Assembly: GCA_022712235.1 (NCBI GenBank)
Contig: JALAGW010000083.1
Coordinates: 1 to 8,782 of the forward strand
DNA from: Brevundimonas sp.
Lineage (GTDB): Bacteria > Pseudomonadota > Alphaproteobacteria > Caulobacterales > Caulobacteraceae
Direction: 5' to 3'
Length of the DNA: 8,782 nt
In this document: one piece after another, positions 1-5,577 of the stretch
How positions within the stretch are numbered: the first letter of the stretch is position 1
Layout of the letters: each line of letters opens with the position of its first letter
The notes under the pieces: generated by a model
Seen by the model: the letters and a program-made list of their open reading frames with translations, nothing else
The model's database searches: none
What the model was told of the DNA's origin: nothing
Translations under genes and position numbers: made by a program

Positions 1-25
1 GGGCTGGAAGGGTCGATTAAAAGGC

Positions 26-790
26 GTGGCGGCGCCTATAGCATCCGGCGCGCGCGATGCGGGGCGCGGCCTGCTGGATATTCTGCTGCCGCCCATGGCC
101 CATGACAGCCGCGAGGCCACGGCCTCGGCGGGTCTGACGCCCGACGCCTGGAGCCGGGTGATCTTTCTGGAAGCCCCCGTCTGCGACGGCTGCGGCGCGG
201 CCTTTGAATACGACGGCGGCGACTTCGCCTCCGACCGCTGCCTGGCCTGTCAGGTCCAGCCCTACGCCTTCGCCCGCGCCCGGGCCGCCTGCGTCTATGA
301 CGAGGCGTCGCGCGGCCTGATCCTCAAGTTCAAGCACGGCGACCAGCAGCAGTTCGCCCCCCTGTTCGCCCGCTGGATCGCGCGCTCGGCCGCCGACGTG
401 GTGGCCGAGGCCGATGCGGTGGTTCCGGTGCCCCTGCATCGTTCCCGTCTGCTGGCCCGGCGCTTCAATCAGGCCGCCGAGGTGGCGCGACCCCTGGCCC
501 GCTCCGCCGCGCTGGACTACCTGCCCGACGCCCTGATCCGCGCCACGCCCACCGCCAGCCAGGGCGGCAAGTCGGCGCGCGGACGGCGGCTGAACGTGAA
601 GAAGGCCTTCGCGGTGACCGAGGCCGGGCGTCGCCGGATCAAGGGGCGGCGCATCCTGCTGATCGACGACGTCCTGACCACCGGAGCCACGGCCGAGGCC
701 TGCACGCGGGTTCTGATGGAGGCCGGCGCCCGCGCGGTGGATCTCGCCGTCATCGCGAGGGTGCGAACCGCGCGCGAACCGCCTAAGTAG
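26..790 (+). CDS. comF: ComF family protein (phosphoribosyltransferase-like)
   Basis: ComF-family protein of about 254 residues. Relatives are linked to DNA uptake in competent bacteria, but in most proteobacteria the exact role is unknown. Near the N-terminus is LLDILLPP (residues 16-23), typical of the family. Two CxxC pairs follow (C53/C56 and C72/C75), consistent with one zinc ribbon. The earlier cysteine cluster many ComF proteins carry right after the LLxPP segment is absent. The C-terminal half has the type I phosphoribosyltransferase signature ILLIDDVLTTGAT at 210-222, the PRPP-binding loop. The GTG start at 26 keeps the conserved LLDILLPP segment; the first in-frame ATG, at residue 24, would lose it. 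The frame stays open to the left edge, so a start just outside the window is possible. grxC begins 32 bases downstream with its own ribosome site. Confidence 0.88.
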   Translation: MAAPIASGARDAGRGLLDILLPPMAHDSREATASAGLTPDAWSRVIFLEAPVCDGCGAAFEYDGGDFASDRCLACQVQPYAFARARAACVYDEASRGLILKFKHGDQQQFAPLFARWIARSAADVVAEADAVVPVPLHRSRLLARRFNQAAEVARPLARSAALDYLPDALIRATPTASQGGKSARGRRLNVKKAFAVTEAGRRRIKGRRILLIDDVLTTGATAEACTRVLMEAGARAVDLAVIARVRTAREPPK

Positions 791-808
791 GGGGCTAGCC
801 TGCAGTTC

Positions 809-814
809 AAGGAG
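809..814 (+). promoter_or_regulatory. Ribosome binding site for grxC (supports a TTG start)
   Basis: AAGGAG lies 8 bases before the TTG at 823. The strong Shine-Dalgarno match at good spacing decides the start: the first in-frame ATG lies beyond the active site and would destroy the protein. Confidence 0.75.
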
Positions 815-822
815 TTCCTGAG

Positions 823-1080
823 TTGGCCGAAGTCGTCATCTACACCAAGCCCGGTTGCCCTTATTGCGTGGCCGCCATGAGCCTGCTGACCCGCAAGGGC
901 GCCGAGTTCACCGAGATCGTCGCCTCAAACGACCCGGAAAAGAAGGCCGAGATGGTCGCGCGTTCGGGCGGCAAGGCCACCTTCCCGCAGATCTTCATCA
1001 ATGGCCAGCACGTCGGCGGCTCGGACGACATCCACGCCCTGGACCGCAAGGGCGGTCTGGACCCCCTGCTGGCGGCCTGA
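823..1080 (+). CDS. grxC: Glutaredoxin 3 (GrxC)
   Basis: Small cytosolic thiol-disulfide oxidoreductase of 85 residues, the normal size for bacterial glutaredoxin 3. It uses glutathione to reduce protein disulfides and mixed disulfides. The dithiol active site CPYC is at residues 12-15, preceded by the beta strand VVIYTKPG. The cis-proline loop TFPQIFI is at 53-59, and the glutathione-binding GG-SDD motif is at 65-69, as the family requires. The start codon is TTG with a strong AAGGAG site upstream. The stop TGA (1078-1080) shares its last base with the ATG of the following hydrolase, so the two are probably translationally coupled. Identification is secure; the dithiol centre excludes the monothiol Grx4 class. 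Confidence 0.96.
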   Translation: MAEVVIYTKPGCPYCVAAMSLLTRKGAEFTEIVASNDPEKKAEMVARSGGKATFPQIFINGQHVGGSDDIHALDRKGGLDPLLAA

Positions 1081-1919
1081 TGGTCGAGCGGCTCGAGGTC
1101 GCGCTGATCCAGACGCGGACGCCGGCGACGACGGCCGCGGGGCTGGCCCATGTCGAGCCGCTGATCCGGCAGGCGGCGGCGGGCGGCGCCCAGCTGATCC
1201 TGACGCCCGAGGGGACCAACTTCCTCGAGCAGCGCCGCGCCTTGCGCGACGCCGCCCTGTCGACCGAGGAGGCGGACGCCGCCGTCCTCGGCCTGCGCGC
1301 TCTGGCGGCGGAACTGGGCGTCTGGCTGCTGATCGGCTCGGCCATCGTGCGATCAGGCGCGCCCGGCGACGCGCGCGCGGCCAACCGCTCCCTGCTGATC
1401 GACCCGACCGGGGCGATCGCGGCCCGTTATGACAAGCTGCACGTTTTCGACGTCGATCTGGCCAATGGCGAGACCTATCGTGAAAGCGCCTCGGTGCGGC
1501 CCGGCGAGGCGGCGCGTCTGGCCGACACCCCCTGGGGCGGTCTGGGCCTGACCATCTGCTACGACGTCCGCTTCCCGCACCTGCATCGCCAGCTGGCCCA
1601 GGCCGGGGCGGCCATGATCGCCGTGCCCGCCGCCTTCACCCGTCCGACCGGGGAGGCCCACTGGGAGACCCTGCTGCGCGCCCGCGCCATCGAGACGGGC
1701 GCCTTCGTCCTGGCCCCGGCCCAGGGCGGGACCCACGAGGACGGCCGTCAGACCTGGGGCCGCTCCCTGATCGTCGGCCCCTGGGGCGAGGTCATCGCCC
1801 GCGCCGACCACGATGAACCCGGCGTCCTGCACGCCGCGCTGGACCTGGACGCGGTGAACCGCGCCCGCGCCTCCATCCCGGCCCTGCGCCACGACCGCGA
1901 ATTCGATCCGCCGCAATGA
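1080..1919 (+). CDS. Nit1-type carbon-nitrogen hydrolase (probable deaminated-glutathione amidase)
   Basis: Nitrilase-superfamily amidohydrolase of 279 residues, normal length for the Nit branch. The catalytic Glu-Lys-Cys triad is visible: E44 in TPEGTNF, K119 in YDKLHVFDVD and C160 in CYDVRFP. The downstream segment AHWETLLRARAIETGAFV (193-210) is characteristic of Nit1/Nit2 proteins. Characterised Nit1 enzymes hydrolyse deaminated glutathione, a side product of transaminases, to alpha-ketoglutarate and cysteinylglycine. That activity is inferred here from family likeness; another omega-amidase-like substrate is possible. The ATG overlaps the grxC stop by one base, so I chose it over a longer upstream reading frame that only shadows grxC. 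The 3' end overlaps the DUF1178 gene by four bases (ATGA). Position beside glutaredoxin supports a glutathione-related role. Confidence 0.93.
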   Translation: MVERLEVALIQTRTPATTAAGLAHVEPLIRQAAAGGAQLILTPEGTNFLEQRRALRDAALSTEEADAAVLGLRALAAELGVWLLIGSAIVRSGAPGDARAANRSLLIDPTGAIAARYDKLHVFDVDLANGETYRESASVRPGEAARLADTPWGGLGLTICYDVRFPHLHRQLAQAGAAMIAVPAAFTRPTGEAHWETLLRARAIETGAFVLAPAQGGTHEDGRQTWGRSLIVGPWGEVIARADHDEPGVLHAALDLDAVNRARASIPALRHDREFDPPQ

Positions 1920-2350
1920 TCCGCTACGCCCTGTTCTGCGACCACGACCACGGCTTCGAGGCCTGGTTCGCCTCATCCGGCGACTATGACGATCAGGCCG
2001 CGCGCGGTCTGGTCGAGTGCCCCTTCTGCGGCTCGACGGCCGTGCGCAAGCAGATCATGGCCCCGTCCGTGGCGGGCACCAAGAAGACAGCCCCTTCGTC
2101 GGACGCCATGAAGCAGATGCGGTCCATGATGATGCAGGCGGCGCGCGAGGTGCGCGAGCATGTCGAGCAGAATTTCGACTATGTCGGCGACGCCTTCGCC
2201 CGGGAGGCCCGGGACATCCACGAGGGCCGCTCCGAGAAGCGCGAAATCTACGGCGAGGCCACGCCCGCCGAGGTGAAGAAGCTGAAGGACGACGGCGTGC
2301 CCTGCGCCCCCCTGCCCAACCTGCCGCCGGACCCCAGGAAGGCGAACTGA
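1916..2350 (+). CDS. DUF1178 family protein
   Basis: Conserved alphaproteobacterial/betaproteobacterial family of unknown function, 144 residues. The N-terminus shows the family pattern: MIRYALFCDHDHGFEAWF, then CPFCGS at 35-40 and a KQIMAPSV segment at 45-52. C8 and the C35/C38 pair, perhaps with H10 or H12, could bind a metal as in a small zinc ribbon; this is inference. The middle (about 63-112) is charged and probably helical, and the C-terminus is proline-rich and likely flexible. There is no signal peptide or membrane segment. The start ATG overlaps the stop of the hydrolase gene (ATGA), with no clear ribosome site of its own, which suggests coupled translation. Function cannot be stated. 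Confidence 0.9.
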   Translation: MIRYALFCDHDHGFEAWFASSGDYDDQAARGLVECPFCGSTAVRKQIMAPSVAGTKKTAPSSDAMKQMRSMMMQAAREVREHVEQNFDYVGDAFAREARDIHEGRSEKREIYGEATPAEVKKLKDDGVPCAPLPNLPPDPRKAN

Positions 2351-2354
2351 CGCC

Positions 2355-3170
2355 GTGGGGGAGGGGGAGAGATACGAAGAGTTCGCGCCGCCGCCGACCC
2401 TGCGCCCCTTCGTGCGCGTCCTGTGGACCTATGCGGCGCCGGCGCCGACCGGCGGGGTGCAGCGCATCGCCCCCGACGGCTGTTCCGAACTGGTGATCGA
2501 CCTGGCCGCCCCCTACGAGGAGGCGGACGAGGATGGCGTCTTCCGGCCCCAGCCGCCGGTCATCTTCGCCGGCCAGATGACCCGGCCCATGGCCATCCGT
2601 CCCGTCGGTCCCGTCGAGATCGTCGCCGCCAAGTTCGAGCCGGACGGGGCGCGGGATTTTCTCGGGCGTCCGATGATCGAGGCGACGGACCGGCGGCTGG
2701 ACCTCACGGCGCGGCTGGGCGGGTTCACGGCGCCCTGCGGCGATCCGGCGGGGCAGACGGCGGCCCTGGCGGATTGGCTGGAGGGACAGCGTCAGACGGG
2801 CGACTGGCGCATCGATCCCGGCGTGCGTGAGCAGGTCGACGCCGCCGAACGCGAGAACGAGGGGCTCCCGCTGAACCCGGCGGAACGCCGCGCCCTGCAA
2901 CGCCGTTTTCGCGACCGCGTCGGCGTGGCGCCGCGCACCCTGCGCTCGGTCTTCCGCTTCCGCCGCATCTTCGATCATGCGACGGGACCGGACGCCGACG
3001 CCGCCTCTTGGCTGGAGGCCGGACTGGCCGCCGGCTATTTCGACCAGCCTCAGATGGCGCGGGACTTCCGCCGCTTCCTCGGCTGCACCGCGACCGAATG
3101 GGCGCGCGATCAGATGGAGCTGGCGCGACGGCTGGCGTCGCAATCCTACAAGCGCGACGGGACGGACTGA
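2355..3170 (+). CDS. AraC-type transcriptional regulator with DUF6597-like N-terminal domain
   Basis: Predicted cytosolic DNA-binding regulator of 271 residues. Residues about 6-105 resemble the DUF6597 sensor-like domain: a YEEFAPPPTLRPFV opening, then RIAPDGCSELVIDL (37-50). Residues about 172-255 carry a degenerate AraC DNA-binding domain with ERRALQRRFRDRVGVAP (177-193) and, for the second helix-turn-helix, AAGYFDQPQMARDFRRFLG (225-243). The conserved glycine-aromatic-D/S pattern and the G-x-T near the end match the family. The ligand and target genes are unknown. The GTG start lies four bases after the DUF1178 stop; AGGAAGG at 2336-2342 is a ribosome site at slightly long spacing, so the start is moderately sure. 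It precedes the DUF6265-like gene by 36 bases and may regulate that cassette or itself. Translation is continuous with no frameshift. Confidence 0.86.
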   Translation: MGEGERYEEFAPPPTLRPFVRVLWTYAAPAPTGGVQRIAPDGCSELVIDLAAPYEEADEDGVFRPQPPVIFAGQMTRPMAIRPVGPVEIVAAKFEPDGARDFLGRPMIEATDRRLDLTARLGGFTAPCGDPAGQTAALADWLEGQRQTGDWRIDPGVREQVDAAERENEGLPLNPAERRALQRRFRDRVGVAPRTLRSVFRFRRIFDHATGPDADAASWLEAGLAAGYFDQPQMARDFRRFLGCTATEWARDQMELARRLASQSYKRDGTD

Positions 3171-3190
3171 TCCAGACTCCCTTCCCAACC

Positions 3191-3197
3191 GAGGAGG
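3191..3197 (+). promoter_or_regulatory. Ribosome binding site for the DUF6265-like gene
   Basis: GAGGAGG lies 9 bases before the ATG at 3207. It is one of the strongest Shine-Dalgarno matches in the window and fixes the start of the small downstream gene. No promoter or terminator pattern is evident in the rest of the 36-base gap. Confidence 0.7.
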
Positions 3198-3206
3198 GAG
3201 ACTTCG

Positions 3207-3686
3207 ATGTCCTTGCTGACCGCGCTTTCAGCCGCCCTGCTGATCCAAACGACGCCGATTTCCCCTGCGCCCGACCTGTCGTGGATGGCGGGCTACTGGC
3301 TGGACTGCTCCGGCGGGCGCGAGGCGTCCGAGACCTGGAGCGACCCGCGTCAGGGTCTTCTGGTCGGTCACACCGTGACCGTGCGCAATGGCCGCAGCGG
3401 GTTCGAGTTCGCCCGCATCGGGGCCATGCCGGACGGCGTCCTGACCTATTTCGCCCAGCCGGGCGGGGCCGCCCCGACCCCGTTCCGCCTGATCGAAAGC
3501 GGACCGCAGCAGGTGATCTTCGCCAACCCCGCCAACGACTTTCCGCATCGGATCATTTATCAGCGCACGGTCAGCGCCTCGGGAGATGTGCTGACCGCCC
3601 GCATCGAAGGGGCGGATGACGACGAGACCCGGAGTGTGGAATGGAGCTTCAACAAGGCGGAACTGAACGCCCGCTGTCCCCGCTAG
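3207..3686 (+). CDS. DUF6265-like small protein, possibly exported
   Basis: Protein of 159 residues resembling the DUF6265 family, a beta-rich fold thought to be lipocalin-like; its function is unknown. Visible family traits are LSWMAGYW (24-31), an ETW segment (42-44), GFEFARIG (65-72), LTYFAQPGG (79-87) and the conserved FANPANDFPHRIIYQR (105-120). The first 20 residues are hydrophobic and small (LLTALSAALLIQ), which could be a short signal peptide, but there is no positively charged N-region, so export is uncertain. Two cysteines, C34 and C157, near either end of the domain could form a disulfide if the protein is periplasmic. A strong ribosome site fixes the start. The 3' end overlaps the start of the GNAT gene by 46 bases. 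Confidence 0.83.
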   Translation: MSLLTALSAALLIQTTPISPAPDLSWMAGYWLDCSGGREASETWSDPRQGLLVGHTVTVRNGRSGFEFARIGAMPDGVLTYFAQPGGAAPTPFRLIESGPQQVIFANPANDFPHRIIYQRTVSASGDVLTARIEGADDDETRSVEWSFNKAELNARCPR

Positions 3687-4174
3687 AATGGCGACCGATG
3701 ACGCCGGACGACGTCGACGGCGTCGTGGCCGTCGCCCGCCTGTCCTTCCCCGATCATTTCGAGGCCCGCGAGTGCTTCGCCGAGCGTCAGGCCCTGGCGC
3801 CCGAGGGCTGCTTCGTCCTGTCCGACGCCGCCGGGACCGTCATGGGCTACCTGATGGCCTATCCGTGGAAGCGCAACGCGGCCCCGCCGCTGGACAGCCT
3901 GATCGGCGCCGTGCCCAAGGACGCCGAGGTGATCTATCTGCACGACCTGGCCGTCCATCCCGACACGCGCGGCGGCGGCCACACCCGCGCCATCGTCGAG
4001 CGTCTGGCCGAACAGGCCAGGGCGGCGGGCTGGAAAGAGATCGCCCTGGTGGCGGTCAATGAGGCGACCGCCTTCTGGGAGCGCAACGGCTTCGTCGTTC
4101 AGAACCCGTCCGGCATGGCCGAGAAGCTGGCCAGCTACGGCGCCGACGCCCGCTACATGATCAGGCCGCTCTGA
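3641..4174 (+). CDS. GNAT family N-acetyltransferase
   Basis: GCN5-related acetyltransferase of 177 residues, expected to transfer acetyl from acetyl-CoA to an amine of an unknown substrate. The opening LEWRPMTPDDVDGVVAVA (15-32) is the usual first strand and helix. Motif A is IYLHDLAVHPDTRGGGHTRAIVERL spread over 98-122, including the CoA pyrophosphate loop R110-G-G-G113-H-T115; the last position is usually G or A, so T115 is mildly unusual. Motif B is VAVNEATAFWERNGF at 137-151. The ATG at 3641 has GGAG six bases upstream and overlaps the preceding gene. An alternative ATG at 3698 would sit just after that gene's stop, but it cuts off the conserved WRP segment. The stop lies 14 bases inside the convergent ATPase gene. 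The substrate cannot be predicted. Confidence 0.9.
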   Translation: MELQQGGTERPLSPLEWRPMTPDDVDGVVAVARLSFPDHFEARECFAERQALAPEGCFVLSDAAGTVMGYLMAYPWKRNAAPPLDSLIGAVPKDAEVIYLHDLAVHPDTRGGGHTRAIVERLAEQARAAGWKEIALVAVNEATAFWERNGFVVQNPSGMAEKLASYGADARYMIRPL

Positions 4175-4706
4175 TCGTTTCGAGCACGAAGGCCAGGCGC
4201 TCGGCGACGGGCGCCTTCGGCAGTTCGACCAGATCGTAGCCGAGGCGCGGATAGACCTCGGCCATGACGTCGAAGGTGCGGCGGGCCTCGTCCAGATCCT
4301 GCTTGCGCTCGGCGTCCTGGCCGAAGATTTCGGGCCAGACCGGGGCGATGAAGACCTGCCGGTCATAGCGGATTTCGCGCGCCGCTCGCTCCACATGGGC
4401 CGGGACCGGCAGGCCACACAGGGTCAGGTAGCCGACGACGTCCGGGACCCCGCGATCGAAGAAGACCGGACCGTCCGCGTCTTCCGAGCGAGCGTGGGTC
4501 TCCAGCTCGCGGTCCAGCATCAGCTCGGCGAACAGAGCGCGGTCGCGCCAAGGCAGGGCTTGCCCGTCGATGGCCTGCTGACGGCGGATGATCGCGCGTC
4601 CGGCCTCGGGCGAGGTCGCATGGCCCGCCGCCGCCAGCGCCTTGATCAGACTGGTCTTGCCCGAGCCCGGCCCGCCGGTGACAAGGATGCGGCGCAGAGC
4701 CGTCAT
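4161..4706 (-). CDS. AAA_28-like P-loop ATPase/kinase
   Basis: Small nucleotide-binding protein of 181 residues. The Walker A motif GGPGSGKTSL is at 11-20, right after a beta strand. VFFDRG at 81-86 looks like a kinase-type second acidic motif (D84, R85), and a basic segment at about 134-135 (R, K) could belong to a lid. The pattern VFIAPVWPEIFGQDAERKQ (118-136), followed by YPRLGYDLVELP (152-163), matches the AAA_28 group, whose members resemble small-molecule kinases such as the NadR kinase domain. Substrate and pathway are unknown. Its ATG overlaps the ubiG stop codon by four bases, so it is probably cotranscribed and translationally coupled with ubiG. Its 3' end overlaps the convergent GNAT gene. 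Confidence 0.86.
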   Translation of the reverse strand: MTALRRILVTGGPGSGKTSLIKALAAAGHATSPEAGRAIIRRQQAIDGQALPWRDRALFAELMLDRELETHARSEDADGPVFFDRGVPDVVGYLTLCGLPVPAHVERAAREIRYDRQVFIAPVWPEIFGQDAERKQDLDEARRTFDVMAEVYPRLGYDLVELPKAPVAERLAFVLETIRAA

Positions 4707-5533
4707 GCGTCGCGCGTCGCCATCATCATGTAGTTGATGCCCACGTCGTCGCCCTCGCTCCAGCGGTCGTTGAGCGGGTCATAGGCCAGACCATAGGGGC
4801 CGGTGACGGTCAGGGGCTTGCCGTCCAGCATGGCGCGCAGTTCCTCGGGCTTGAGGAACTGGCGCCAGTCGTGGGTGCCGGCGGGCACCCAGCGCAGCAC
4901 GTATTCGGCCGCGACCTTGCCCAGCAGCAGGCCCTTCAGGGTGCGGTTCAGGGTGGCGACGATCATCATCCCGCCCGGCTTGATGAGCCTGGAGCAGGCG
5001 CGGACGAAGGCTTCTGGATCGGCTACGTGTTCGATCACCTCCATGGTCAGGACCACGTCGAAGGGGCCGGCGTCCGCTTCCACCATCTGCTCGACGGTGG
5101 CGGCGCGATAGGTGATGTCCAGCCCGACCTGTTCGGCGTGGGCGCGGGCCGTGCCGATGTTTTCGGACGAGGCGTCCAGCGCCGTGACCTCAAACCCCAT
5201 GCGCCGCATCGGCTCGGCGATCAGGCCGCCGCCGCAGCCGATGTCGATCAGGCTGAGGCCGTTGAAGGGCGCGCGCGTCCGAACGTCGCGGCCGAAATGT
5301 TCGGCGGCGCGGTCGCGGACGAATTTCAGCCGCGCCGGATTGAAGCGGTGCAGGGGGGCGAAGGGGCCTTTCGGGTCCCACCATTCGGCCGCCTGGGCCG
5401 AAAAGCGCGCCACATCGGCGGGATCAATGCTCGGCCCCTCGGCACGATCGGTTGCAAAGGGTGAAAAACCCTCTTCGCTTTGGGGTTTGCGCGGCTCAAG
5501 GCTGTCGTTAGAAGCGGACATGGCCGCAGGCAT
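4703..5533 (-). CDS. ubiG: Ubiquinone biosynthesis O-methyltransferase UbiG
   Basis: SAM-dependent methyltransferase that performs both O-methylations of ubiquinone synthesis, usually at the inner membrane surface. With the chosen start it has 276 residues. The core begins at SIDPADVARFSAQAAEWWDP (35-54), a typical UbiG opening. SAM motif I, LIDIGCGGG, is at 95-103, the ribose-binding acidic residue is D120 in TALDAS, and VVLTMEVIEHVADPEAF at 160-176 is the UbiG hallmark. The segment KGLLLGKVAAEYVLRWVP (200-217) matches the amphipathic region linked to membrane association. The frame extends upstream to an ATG at 5599, inside lysC; AAGG at 5540-5543 six bases before the ATG at 5533 favours this start, and the ATG at 5521 is an alternative. 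About 34 residues before the conserved core look low-complexity and non-conserved. Confidence 0.94.
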   Translation of the reverse strand: MPAAMSASNDSLEPRKPQSEEGFSPFATDRAEGPSIDPADVARFSAQAAEWWDPKGPFAPLHRFNPARLKFVRDRAAEHFGRDVRTRAPFNGLSLIDIGCGGGLIAEPMRRMGFEVTALDASSENIGTARAHAEQVGLDITYRAATVEQMVEADAGPFDVVLTMEVIEHVADPEAFVRACSRLIKPGGMMIVATLNRTLKGLLLGKVAAEYVLRWVPAGTHDWRQFLKPEELRAMLDGKPLTVTGPYGLAYDPLNDRWSEGDDVGINYMMMATRDA

Positions 5534-5577
5534 GAACCGCCTTGGCCGCCCATGCAAGCAGGGGACGAAACGCCACG
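5534..5577. promoter_or_regulatory. Divergent ubiG/lysC start region
   Basis: Forty-four bases separate the probable ubiG start from the probable lysC start. The stretch holds a ribosome site for ubiG on the minus strand (AAGG, complement of 5540-5543) and an AGGGGA at 5560-5565 that could serve lysC at a long 12-base spacing. It is too short for two full promoters, so at least one promoter must lie within the 5' part of the opposite gene. The locally lower-GC stretch at about 5452-5515, inside ubiG, is where I would look for the lysC promoter. I see no convincing -35/-10 pair. Confidence 0.45.

Noticed and set aside
855..1079. Possible N-terminal extension of the Nit1-type hydrolase through grxC in another frame
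   Set aside because: The extension is an Arg/Gly-rich shadow of grxC; the hydrolase family starts at MVERLEVALIQ, exactly at the overlapping ATG.
2200..2216. CCCGGGAGGCCCGGG repeat in the DUF1178 gene
   Set aside because: It is explained by the codons of A-R-E-A-R-D in GC-rich coding DNA, with no other copies seen.
2055..3188. Long minus-strand open frame (377 codons) across DUF1178 and the AraC-type gene
   Set aside because: Arg/Pro-rich shadow composition, and it is opposite two genes with family motifs and good junctions.
5458..5472. AGGGT-GAAAA-ACCCT hairpin considered as a terminator
   Set aside because: The stem has only five pairs, it lies within the ubiG coding region, and no T-run follows at the proper distance on either strand.
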